64,000 nucleotides of DNA, from NCBI GenBank assembly GCA_944319815.1, contig CALUEX010000048.1, positions 140,673 to 204,672 on the forward strand, in the 5' to 3' direction. Numbering within the stretch: position 1 is the stretch's first letter; every line of letters starts with the position of its first letter. The notes under the pieces were generated by a model that saw nothing but the letters and a program-made list of their open reading frames with translations, searched no databases and was not told the DNA's origin. Below, in pieces: positions 37,407 to 45,161 of the stretch. The position numbers and the translations under genes are program-made. Source of the DNA: an uncultured Prevotella sp. (GTDB taxonomy: Bacteria; Bacteroidota; Bacteroidia; Bacteroidales; Bacteroidaceae).

Positions 37407-39086
37407 TTGAAAATGAAACACATAACAACAATAATTGCAACAATAATCATCAGCTGCCTGCATTGCTTTGCCCAATCTGACGCTGTAAAAGAAGCCGCTA
37501 AGTCAGTATTCAAATTGACCACATACAATGCTGACGGCACAGTATTGAGCGAAAGCAACGGCGTTTTTACTTCACAGGACGGCACGGCTATAAGTTCACT
37601 AAAACCATTCATAGGAGCAGCAAAAGCCATCATAACCGATACAAAAGGGAAACAGGCAGAGGTCACAAGAATGCTCGGAGCCAACGAACTTTACGATATA
37701 GCAAAATTCAAGGTGGATAGAGAAAAGACCACGCCCATCACCTTTTCCACGGTTCCCTCGAAAAACGGCGATGCAGTATGGCTCATAACATACGATGACA
37801 AAGGAACTGCGCAACCAATCGGAGCTACCGTAAAAAGCGTGGAAACATTCATGGATAAATATTCATATTACATCATCATGGCGCAAGCTCCAGACAAATC
37901 GGAAGCCTGTCCGTTCGTGAATGACAACGGACAGATAATCGGCCTGATGAAACGTTCAAACTCGTCATTAGACATTCATGCCGTGGATGCAAACTTTGCA
38001 ATGAGCCTTGCAACAACGGGGTTGTCACTTAATGACCCCGTGCTACGCCAAATTGGCATTGCGCCAGCACTGCCCAATGATAAAGACCAGGCACTCCTGA
38101 CGCTTATTATGGCCGAACAAGGCAACGACTCCACTAAACTTACCGCCATCGTGAACGACTTTTTGGCAAAATACCCAGACCTTACTGACGGATATACAGC
38201 CAAAGCTCGTATGCAAGTAAACAAAAATGACTTTAAAGGTGCAAACGAGACGATGGAGGAAGCCATAAAAAGAGCCAGCAGTAAGGATATGGCCCATGCC
38301 GAATACGGAAGACTTATATACAACAACTTGGTTAACAACGCCAACCAAAATATTCCAGAATGGACGCTTGACAAAGCTGAAGAAGAAACGGACAAGGCCT
38401 TTGCCATAAATCCATTGCCTACATACAAGCACCAAAAGGCCCAGATAACGTTTGCCAAAGGAAAATACCAAGAGGCCTACGATGTTTTCACAGAACTGTT
38501 AAACTCACAAATGAGAAATCCTGAATTATTCTATGAAGCATCCCAATGCAAAGTCATGTTAAAAGCTCCTGAAAGCGAAATAATTGCATTGCTTGACAGT
38601 GCGATAAACAATACCGACAGTTTGCGGATGAATGAAGCCGCACCTTACTTCCTCGCACGTGCCGAAGCATACAACGCTTTAGACAGTTTCCGCTTGGCTG
38701 TATTCGACTACACCCGTTATGAAATACTTGTAGGACATCCGCTTGAAGCACAATTTTATTATATCCGAAGCAAAACCGAGATAAAAGCCAAGTTATACAA
38801 ACAAGCCTTGGGCGATATGGCTGCCGCCATCATCCGTGCACCACAAGAACCAACTTATTATGCCGAAATGGCATCATTACAGTTAAGGGTCAATCTGCAT
38901 GACGATGCGATAAAGACAGCCCAACGATGCATAGAACTGGCTCCAGAATATTCAGATGGTTATCTGATACTTGGATTGGCCCAAATAAGTAAGGGTGACA
39001 AGAATACCGGCATGGCCAACCTTGATAAAGCAAAACAGCTTGGCAATCCGCAAGCCCAGCCACTGATTGACAAATACTCTAAATAA
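37407..39086 (+). CDS. Exported pseudo-protease (trypsin fold) with TPR repeats
   Basis: 559 residues; signal peptide ends near CFAQ. Residues about 25-215 follow the DegP/trypsin pattern: SNGVFTSQDGTAISSLKPFIGA aligns with the catalytic-His strand, LYDIAKFKV with the catalytic-Asp strand and SEACPFVNDNGQIIGLM with the GNSGGP serine loop. The His and the Ser are missing; only the Asp remains. From about 225 to the end there are TPR-like helical pairs (for example KYQEAYDVFTELLN, HDDAIKTAQRCIELAPEYSDGYLILGLAQ). Probably a non-catalytic envelope scaffold. 47 nt after recN. Confidence 0.75.
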   Translation: MKMKHITTIIATIIISCLHCFAQSDAVKEAAKSVFKLTTYNADGTVLSESNGVFTSQDGTAISSLKPFIGAAKAIITDTKGKQAEVTRMLGANELYDIAKFKVDREKTTPITFSTVPSKNGDAVWLITYDDKGTAQPIGATVKSVETFMDKYSYYIIMAQAPDKSEACPFVNDNGQIIGLMKRSNSSLDIHAVDANFAMSLATTGLSLNDPVLRQIGIAPALPNDKDQALLTLIMAEQGNDSTKLTAIVNDFLAKYPDLTDGYTAKARMQVNKNDFKGANETMEEAIKRASSKDMAHAEYGRLIYNNLVNNANQNIPEWTLDKAEEETDKAFAINPLPTYKHQKAQITFAKGKYQEAYDVFTELLNSQMRNPELFYEASQCKVMLKAPESEIIALLDSAINNTDSLRMNEAAPYFLARAEAYNALDSFRLAVFDYTRYEILVGHPLEAQFYYIRSKTEIKAKLYKQALGDMAAAIIRAPQEPTYYAEMASLQLRVNLHDDAIKTAQRCIELAPEYSDGYLILGLAQISKGDKNTGMANLDKAKQLGNPQAQPLIDKYSK

Positions 39087-39099
39087 AATAAAGGCATAC

Positions 39100-39139
39100 A
39101 AGGATTAAGAAGATTTACTTTAAAATCTCCTTAATCCTT
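39100..39139. terminator. Short inverted repeat between convergent genes
   Basis: Arms 39100-39116 and 39123-39139 (17 nt, one mismatch, 6-nt loop), made of AAGGATTA/AGAAGATT octamers. Placed between the TPR protein stop and the TRIC-like gene stop, so it may end both transcripts. Confidence 0.6.
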
Positions 39140-39153
39140 AAATATTAAAGTTC

Positions 39154-39774
39154 TTAAATTCCACTTTCCTCGTCACGAAGGTGCGGCAATGATATATGGA
39201 ACTTAACCGCCATTAGGCGAACAACAACAACAATAGTGAAACTGATTATTGCCGTCATTTCCACCCCCAGTCCCAATTCCTGGCAAACATAGTATGCCAA
39301 TCCACCGAACATACACGCTATGGCATAAATTTCTTTACGGAAAATCAATGGCACCTCGTTAATCAGGACATCACGTATCACACCGCCTGCAGCTCCTGTT
39401 ATACAACCCATAATTATGGCCACCCAGAAAGGGAAACCTTCATATAAGGTTTTTTGCAATCCAGCCACAGTGAACAATGCTAAGCCAAGCGTATCAAACA
39501 AGAACCACGTGTTCGTAAACTTAACTATTGCTTTCTTGAATACGATAACTGTCAACAAGGCTACAGCCGTACATACCATATACACAGAATTTGTCATCCA
39601 GAAAGGTATGACACCAAGCATGACATCCCTTATTGTGCCACCTCCGATAGCTGTAGCAAGGCCTACAACATACCCACCAAACCAGTCGAACTTCTTTGAC
39701 GCAGCCCAGCGTATGCCAGATATTGCAAAAGCAAACGTGCCAAGAAATTCGATTACAAGCTGCACTGTCTCCAT
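39154..39774 (-). CDS. Trimeric intracellular cation channel-like membrane protein (UPF0126)
   Basis: 206 residues, about seven hydrophobic segments. The pattern is a double repeat: FLGTFAFAISGIRWAASKKFDWFGGYVVGLATAIGGGTIRDVMLG and later ALFTVAGLQKT...IIMGCITGAAGGVIRDVLINEVP. GGGTIRDV and GGVIRDV are signatures of the bacterial TRIC family, which conducts K+ or other cations. The start overlaps the dehydrogenase stop by one base (TGATG). Confidence 0.88.
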   Translation of the reverse strand: METVQLVIEFLGTFAFAISGIRWAASKKFDWFGGYVVGLATAIGGGTIRDVMLGVIPFWMTNSVYMVCTAVALLTVIVFKKAIVKFTNTWFLFDTLGLALFTVAGLQKTLYEGFPFWVAIIMGCITGAAGGVIRDVLINEVPLIFRKEIYAIACMFGGLAYYVCQELGLGVEMTAIISFTIVVVVRLMAVKFHISLPHLRDEESGI

Positions 39775-40733
39775 CAGCTTACCACGTTGACAGGTGAACC
39801 ACTGAAAAATGCCTTAACATTTGCCGCAGCCACTGCCATCAAACGTCGGCGAGCCGCTAACGTAGCCCATGCTATGTGCGGAGTTATATAAGCATTTGGC
39901 GCCTTGAACAACGGGTTGTCAGCTCTTGGAGGCTCTTCACGCATTACGTCCGCAGCATACCCACCAAGCTGTCCTGACTCAAGGGCTTCAGCCACGTCTT
40001 CTTCATTGACAAGCCTGCCACGCCCCGTGTTTATAAGCAACGCTCCAGGCTTCATGCGGCTGATGGTAGTTTTATTCATCATTTCAGTTGTCTTGTCAGT
40101 CAACGGACAATGGAGAGTCAGTATATCGCTGATTCCTAAAAGGCCGCTGAAAGTGGTCTTCTGTATCCCCGACGGCAAATCAGCTGAGTTTTTACTTGTA
40201 CAAGCAAAAACGTCCATACCAAAATCACGGGCTATACACGCCACTTTATAACCTATATTACCCAATCCCACTATTCCTAAAGTATGGCCAGCCAGCTCAT
40301 CGAGATGCGTATCCCAATAACAAAAATCAACCGAGGCACTCCATTTTCCCTCACGGTTTTCCCTGGCATAGTGCGCCACACGGTTAGTCATATTCAATAT
40401 ATGGGCAAAAGTCATCTGCACCACGCTGTTTGTACTATACGCAGGCACATTGGTTACGACGATGCCACGCTTACGCGCAGCCTCAACATCCACAACATTA
40501 TATCCCGTAGCCAGCACCCCAACATATTTCAGGTTACTTAAAGCGTCCATCACCTCTTCCGTTATAACCACCTTGTTGGTCAATATGGCATCGGCATTTT
40601 TCGCCCTCTCCACCACGTCACCGGCATTGGTACGGTCATACACCGTTACCTCACCACATTCTTCAAGCGCTTCCCACGACAAGTCGCCGGGGTTTACGCT
40701 ATATCCATCCAATACAACAATCTTCATATCCAT
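39774..40733 (-). CDS. D-2-hydroxyacid dehydrogenase
   Basis: 319 residues. NAD(P)-dependent reduction of a 2-oxo acid such as hydroxypyruvate or glyoxylate. Rossmann loop HTLGIVGLGNIGYKVA, substrate Arg region LLINTGRGRLVNEEDVAEAL, the Glu in MREEPPRADNPL and the catalytic His in PNAYITPHIAWAT. Close to hydroxypyruvate reductases in layout; the exact substrate cannot be told. Coupled to the TRIC-like gene downstream. Confidence 0.9.
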   Translation of the reverse strand: MDMKIVVLDGYSVNPGDLSWEALEECGEVTVYDRTNAGDVVERAKNADAILTNKVVITEEVMDALSNLKYVGVLATGYNVVDVEAARKRGIVVTNVPAYSTNSVVQMTFAHILNMTNRVAHYARENREGKWSASVDFCYWDTHLDELAGHTLGIVGLGNIGYKVACIARDFGMDVFACTSKNSADLPSGIQKTTFSGLLGISDILTLHCPLTDKTTEMMNKTTISRMKPGALLINTGRGRLVNEEDVAEALESGQLGGYAADVMREEPPRADNPLFKAPNAYITPHIAWATLAARRRLMAVAAANVKAFFSGSPVNVVS

Positions 40734-40784
40734 TTATTTCATTTATAACTAATAAGCTGAAAATATTTAAGCCATGAACCTATC

Positions 40785-42062
40785 TCATTTTTCCCTAAAC
40801 CGTTCTCCCCAACAAGCAAGCATACGTTGATACATCCGTTCCTCTGTAGGAGAATGCTGCGCGTGCCATAACCGCTCGCCCTGCAAGGCGTCAGGCAAAT
40901 ACTGCTGCACGACAAAGTTTCCGGGGTAATCATGAGCGTATTTATACCCATCATGATAACCAAGTTCTGCCATTAGCTTGGTCGGCGCGTTGCGTAAGTG
41001 CAGCGGTACAGGCTGGTTACCCGTCTTCTTTACCAAGCTCAATGCCTCTGCAATACCATTATAAGCCGAATTGCTCTTGGCGCTGGTCGCCAAATACACC
41101 GTAGCTTCAGCCAAAGGTATACGCCCCTCGGGCCATCCTATCTTATTAACTGCATCAAAAGCTGCATTGGCGAGCAGCAAGGCATTAGGATTAGCCAACC
41201 CTATGTCCTCGGAAGCGCTTATCACCAGCCTACGGGCTATGAACTTCGGGTCTTCGCCCCCCTCAATCATTCTCGCCAGCCAATACAAGGCTGCGTCAGG
41301 GTCAGACCCTCGGATACTCTTGATGAACGCCGACACTATGTCATAATGCATCTCTCCGTCCTTGTCATAAGCCAACGGATTTTGTTGTAGGCATTCTTCC
41401 ACCAAATTGTCGGTTATCTCTATCGTACCGCCTTTAGCTGCACCGACGACCAATTCCAATGTATTCAGCAATTTACGTGCATCGCCCCCACTGTACCTCA
41501 ACAATGCCCCGGTCTCTTTCAGTCGTATGTCAAGTTTTTTAAGCTCCGTGTCTTCTGTCACGGCACGATGCAGCAATCCCAATAAGTCATCTTTGTCGAG
41601 TGGCTTCAGTACATATAGCTGGCAACGTGAAAGCAAAGGCCTTATCACCTCGAACGACGGGTTCTCCGTAGTGGCCCCGATAAGCGTCACCACGCCCTGC
41701 TCCACTGCTGCCAGCAACGAATCCTGCTGGCTCTTGCTAAACCGATGTATCTCGTCAATGAATAATATCGGTGCATTCGCATTAAAAAAGCCTGAATGCT
41801 TAGCCCTGTCTATAACGTCCCTCACCTCCTTCACGCCGCTCGACACTGCGCTCAGGGTATAAAATGGCACTTTCAACTCGTTGGCTACTATCAACGCCAG
41901 CGTGGTTTTGCCAACCCCCGGAGGCCCCCATAGTATGAACGACACCGCCCTGCCCGACATTATCATGTTGCGCAAGACGGCGTTATCTCCCACAAGGTGC
42001 TTCTGTCCGACATATTCGTCAAGCGACCTGGGCCTCAATCTTTCTGCCAAAGGTTTAACCAT
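40785..42062 (-). CDS. rarA: Replication-associated recombination protein RarA (MgsA)
   Basis: 425 residues from MVKPLAERLRPRSLDEYVGQKHL. A longer frame adds 18 residues, but a -7 box TACTTTTG (minus strand, 42073-42080) lies inside that extension, so the short start fits. AAA+ clamp-loader-like: Walker A LWGPPGVGKTTLA, Walker B PILFIDEIHRFSKSQQD, sensor GATTENPSF. C-terminal tetramerisation domain with HYDIVSAFIKSIRGSDPDAALYWLARMIEGGED. Acts at stalled replication forks. Confidence 0.95.
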   Translation of the reverse strand: MVKPLAERLRPRSLDEYVGQKHLVGDNAVLRNMIMSGRAVSFILWGPPGVGKTTLALIVANELKVPFYTLSAVSSGVKEVRDVIDRAKHSGFFNANAPILFIDEIHRFSKSQQDSLLAAVEQGVVTLIGATTENPSFEVIRPLLSRCQLYVLKPLDKDDLLGLLHRAVTEDTELKKLDIRLKETGALLRYSGGDARKLLNTLELVVGAAKGGTIEITDNLVEECLQQNPLAYDKDGEMHYDIVSAFIKSIRGSDPDAALYWLARMIEGGEDPKFIARRLVISASEDIGLANPNALLLANAAFDAVNKIGWPEGRIPLAEATVYLATSAKSNSAYNGIAEALSLVKKTGNQPVPLHLRNAPTKLMAELGYHDGYKYAHDYPGNFVVQQYLPDALQGERLWHAQHSPTEERMYQRMLACWGERFREK

Positions 42063-42072
42063 AATAATATTG

Positions 42073-42080
42073 CAAAAGTA
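42073..42080 (-). promoter_or_regulatory. -7 box of rarA
   Basis: Minus-strand TACTTTTG 10 nt before the rarA start codon, so the leader would be only a few nucleotides. This supports Met at 42062. Confidence 0.5.
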
Positions 42081-42120
42081 AGAAATATATCGCATTAAGC
42101 AAAAATTATCACCCAAAAAC

Positions 42121-42150
42121 TTGCCGTTAAAGGATAATGTATTACTTTTG
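42121..42150 (+). promoter_or_regulatory. Promoter of the nitrilase gene
   Basis: TTG (42121-42123), 19 nt, TACTTTTG (42143-42150), 32 nt before the nitrilase start. Confidence 0.6.
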
Positions 42151-42182
42151 CAACACCCATATTAAACCCCTAACCGCAAGAA

Positions 42183-42959
42183 ATGAGAATAACCATCCTA
42201 CAGACAGACGCAAAGTGGGCTTGTCCCGACGTCAACGTGGCTGCGGCAGAAGCTCTCATCGAAAGCGCTCCACAATCAGACTTATACGTTCTACCGGAAA
42301 TGTGGGCGACAGGATTTGCCGCCACCACGCCTGACGTGGCTTGCACAAACGCCCCTCTACGGTGGATGCAGATTGCAGCCAAGCGCAAAGACGCTGCCGT
42401 ATGTGGAGGAGGAGCTGTAAAAGAGGATGATGGGACTTACCGCAACAGGTTGTATTTCGTAACCCCCGACGGCATGACAGAATATTACGACAAACGTCAC
42501 CTGTTCACGCCTGGAGGCGAGCACCTGCATTACACACCCGGTTCAAGGCGCATCGTGGTAAACTATAGGGGCGTGCGGTTCCTCTTGTTGACGTGCTATG
42601 ACCTGCGATTTCCCGCATGGATGCGCTACGACGGCGACTATGATGCCATCATCTTTGCCGCCAACTGGCCTGAAAGCAGGCAGGAAGTATGGCTTACGCT
42701 GCTCAAGGCGAGGGCCATTGAGAACCAATGTTACGTAATCGGGGCTAACCGCATAGGCCACGACCCGCAGTGTACTTACGCAGGAGGCAGCGCTATTATC
42801 ACCCCTAAAGGCAACATCATTGCTACTGACGACAGACAAGAGGCACAAACGGTGACGGCCGACATCGACATGGAAGAACTGAGGAGCTTCAGGGCCAAAT
42901 TCCCTGTGCTTGACGACCGGGACACGGTAATGCTGACGCAAACGTCACGACACCATTAA
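42183..42959 (+). CDS. Nitrilase superfamily amidase (omega-amidase/YafV-like)
   Basis: 258 residues. The Glu-Lys-Cys triad is visible: E39 in VLPEMWATGF, K104 in YYDKRHLFTPGGEH, C138 in LLTCYDLRFPAW. The KRHLF-PGGE and TCYDLRFP motifs match the omega-amidase/YafV branch, which hydrolyses 2-oxoglutaramate or related omega-amides, probably metabolite repair. The substrate is inferred from branch resemblance. The acidic unknown gene follows by 42 nt. Confidence 0.88.
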   Translation: MRITILQTDAKWACPDVNVAAAEALIESAPQSDLYVLPEMWATGFAATTPDVACTNAPLRWMQIAAKRKDAAVCGGGAVKEDDGTYRNRLYFVTPDGMTEYYDKRHLFTPGGEHLHYTPGSRRIVVNYRGVRFLLLTCYDLRFPAWMRYDGDYDAIIFAANWPESRQEVWLTLLKARAIENQCYVIGANRIGHDPQCTYAGGSAIITPKGNIIATDDRQEAQTVTADIDMEELRSFRAKFPVLDDRDTVMLTQTSRHH

Positions 42960-43001
42960 AACATCGCAACCAACAAATACAGATAAAAAACAAAATGAAA
43001 T

Positions 43002-43808
43002 ATGAAAACCATCGACAAGAAATCACTCACACTTAAGACACTCAACAAGAGTAACATCTGGGACGTGCAAGAGAGCGACATCTTCAGGATGCTCGAAGCG
43101 GCGGAGAAAGATGCCGACATCAAGGACAACATCCGTCACTATATAGATATTGTAAAAAGCGCGTTCGACCTCGAAGAAATAAAGACCGAACGGCCGGAGG
43201 TTGCCAAGAAGTATGAAGCCCGTGGCTACAAAACGGGCACCATGCGCGCCGCAGACGGGCACGAAATGAACATTGCCATAAAGAAGCGTCCCATCATGCG
43301 CGTCACAGACCTTACTTACGAGAACATACGCCACATCACTGCCGAAAAGCTAATGGAGGTGCTCGACAGGAACTTCGGAGGAGGCTGGGACTCTCTCTCC
43401 CAGAGCATACAGGACATCATCCAGAGCGGCTTCGACATCAGCACCACTACCCTACCTAAAGACCGTCTACATAAGCCGGGCGGTATGTACGAGAAGAAAG
43501 TGGCCGACGGTTTCGCCGTACTCGAAATACCAAAGGGTGCATGGATTGAAGCTATCTTTGCCAAACTAAAGCCGGAAACTGAGAAGCCGCACGTCAAGTA
43601 TGACGAGGACATGGCCAAGAAATACGGTTCTGACGACGAAGATGACGACGAGGACCTGCCTGAGGAGCGCGACACTTACAGCGACCCTGATGATGACGAC
43701 TTCGACGAGGACAAGCTGACCGAGGAAAGTTATCGCACAACAATAGAAGCAGACCCGGAAGACCTCGACCTCGCAGCCGAAGACGTTACCGACGACGACG
43801 ATTACTAA
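43002..43808 (+). CDS. Acidic protein of unknown function
   Basis: 268 residues, no signal peptide or membrane segment. I do not recognise the family. Residues 1-190 look folded, with alternating charged helices and the motif GTMRAADGHEMNIAIKKRP. The last 70 residues are almost wholly Asp/Glu (runs such as DDEDDDEDLPEE and DPDDDDFDED), a disordered acidic tail. Codon use resembles the neighbours, so it is likely a resident gene. Operon position after the nitrilase. Confidence 0.65.
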   Translation: MKTIDKKSLTLKTLNKSNIWDVQESDIFRMLEAAEKDADIKDNIRHYIDIVKSAFDLEEIKTERPEVAKKYEARGYKTGTMRAADGHEMNIAIKKRPIMRVTDLTYENIRHITAEKLMEVLDRNFGGGWDSLSQSIQDIIQSGFDISTTTLPKDRLHKPGGMYEKKVADGFAVLEIPKGAWIEAIFAKLKPETEKPHVKYDEDMAKKYGSDDEDDDEDLPEERDTYSDPDDDDFDEDKLTEESYRTTIEADPEDLDLAAEDVTDDDDY

Positions 43809-43818
43809 TTCTCTTAGC

Positions 43819-43982
43819 AGACGAGGGACGAGCAAACAAGGGACAAGCTAATAAGCAACGGAAGTAAAAAGTAAACGAGTAGATAGGGCAAATCGCCTTG
43901 TCTACTCGTTTACTTTTTGCATATACGAACTTTGCTTGTTGGCTCGTCTCTCGTCCCTTGTCTGCTCGTCCCTTGTCTGCTT
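43819..43982. repeat. Large inverted repeat of GACRAG-type heptamers/octamers
   Basis: Inner 18-bp perfect stem (43866-43883 with 43901-43918). Outer arms (43819-43858 and about 43926-43982) are tandem words such as GACGAGG, GACGAGC, GGACAAG and, on the other strand, GGACGAG, CAGACAAG. The right arm carries more units than the left. Lies between convergent genes. Confidence 0.8.
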
Positions 43983-43995
43983 GTTTGCTAAAAAG

Positions 43996-45120
43996 CTAAA
44001 AAGCCGACTTCCTTCTATTGCACTCACGACAGAGCATCTGGCAGTTCTCCTTAACGGTGCGGCCGCCTTCTTTCCATGGAGTTATGTGGTCGCCCTCCAT
44101 AAACTCATAGTCAAACTCCTTGCCGCAGATAGCGCACTTGTGGCCTTGTTCCTCCCACACGGCTAACTTTATGTCGTCGGGGAAGGCGCGCAGGTCGAGC
44201 CAATGCTCGTCACCTGTCAATACGTAGGGTATGATGCCGGTCTGGCGTTGTATTTCGCTGTCGCGCATCAAGGTGGATATGCGGCGGCCAAGTGCTGCGG
44301 TGTCGAGCGTCTCGCTGCCGAACTTGTCGTAAAGCATTGCCCAGTCGAGGCCCTTCATTATTTTCTTGAACTTCCTTGGGTCGAAGTTCGTGATTGCCCA
44401 GTTGAGCACATTCTGGAAGTAAGTCCACAGGTTGTTGGCGTTCGGGTCGTGCTGGTGCACTGCCATATAGCCTACGGCTGTCTGCCGTTTACCGCCTCGC
44501 GTCTCATGGTCGGCCATCCATTCCAATGCCTTTTTCAGGTAATCCTGGCGTATAGCCGTACCGTTAACCAAGTCGCGCCCCAAGCGGTAAGCCCCGCAGT
44601 TAGACTTCGAGAAATGCCGCTTTGCGTCCGACACGAACGGCCCTGCATACACGGCGTTGTTTATTTCCTGCTCATTGAGCGGCTTACCGGCAATGTTAAT
44701 AGTCTTGAACCACTCCAACTTTTCCGACGGCTCGCCCTCGCATACGTACACGGTCAACTTATAGTCAAGTATTTTCTTCTGTATGTCTCCCGGTTGGTTA
44801 AAGAAGTTCTTGAAATCATACGAGAACGCCCCGGCCACATATTCGCACAGCGAGAGCGTGCGCTGCTGGCCGTCCATCACCTCGTATGGGCACTCGGCGT
44901 CGTCGCCACGCTTCACCCAATACATCACGTTCAGCGGATAGCCGTTCAGCACAGTGGTTATTACGGCCTGTTGCTCCTTCTCGTTGTAGATGAACTCGCG
45001 CTGATATGGCGGCCTTATGTCAAGCCTTCCGCCGTAACCGCGCACTCCATTCTCGTCGTTATTCACGTATCCGTTGGTTATTTCGCCAACGGTCACTTCT
45101 ATTTGCTTAATTGTCATCAT
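43996..45120 (-). CDS. DUF262-HNH nuclease
   Basis: 374 residues. N-terminal DUF262 (ParB/GmrS-like) with YQREFIYNEKEQQAVI and the nucleotide motif VMDGQQRTLS (81-90), as in type IV restriction GmrSD-type proteins. The C-terminus is an HNH nuclease: C329-x2-C332, H345 in GDHITPW, C364-x2-C367 followed by NRRK. The start codon is 26 nt after the methyltransferase stop, so the pair is one leftward operon. Likely the nuclease of a modification/restriction pair; specificity unknown. No EcoRI-like endonuclease gene is present. Confidence 0.85.
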   Translation of the reverse strand: MMTIKQIEVTVGEITNGYVNNDENGVRGYGGRLDIRPPYQREFIYNEKEQQAVITTVLNGYPLNVMYWVKRGDDAECPYEVMDGQQRTLSLCEYVAGAFSYDFKNFFNQPGDIQKKILDYKLTVYVCEGEPSEKLEWFKTINIAGKPLNEQEINNAVYAGPFVSDAKRHFSKSNCGAYRLGRDLVNGTAIRQDYLKKALEWMADHETRGGKRQTAVGYMAVHQHDPNANNLWTYFQNVLNWAITNFDPRKFKKIMKGLDWAMLYDKFGSETLDTAALGRRISTLMRDSEIQRQTGIIPYVLTGDEHWLDLRAFPDDIKLAVWEEQGHKCAICGKEFDYEFMEGDHITPWKEGGRTVKENCQMLCRECNRRKSAF

Positions 45121-45121
45121 G

Positions 45122-45161
45122 TGTTTAAGGTTTTAAGGTTATGAGGTTATAGGGTTTTGGG
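45122..45161 (-). repeat. Octamer repeat filling the methyltransferase-nuclease spacer
   Basis: On the minus strand the junction reads as tandem 8-mers: CCTATAAC, CTCATAAC, CTTAAAAC, CTTAAACA. The methyltransferase stop TAA lies in the first unit and the nuclease ATG follows the last. One-armed; no inverted mate seen. Confidence 0.7.

Noticed and set aside
44203-45144. 313-residue open frame opposite the DUF262-HNH gene
   Set aside because: Exact antisense shadow of a gene with clear DUF262 and HNH motifs; no family features of its own.
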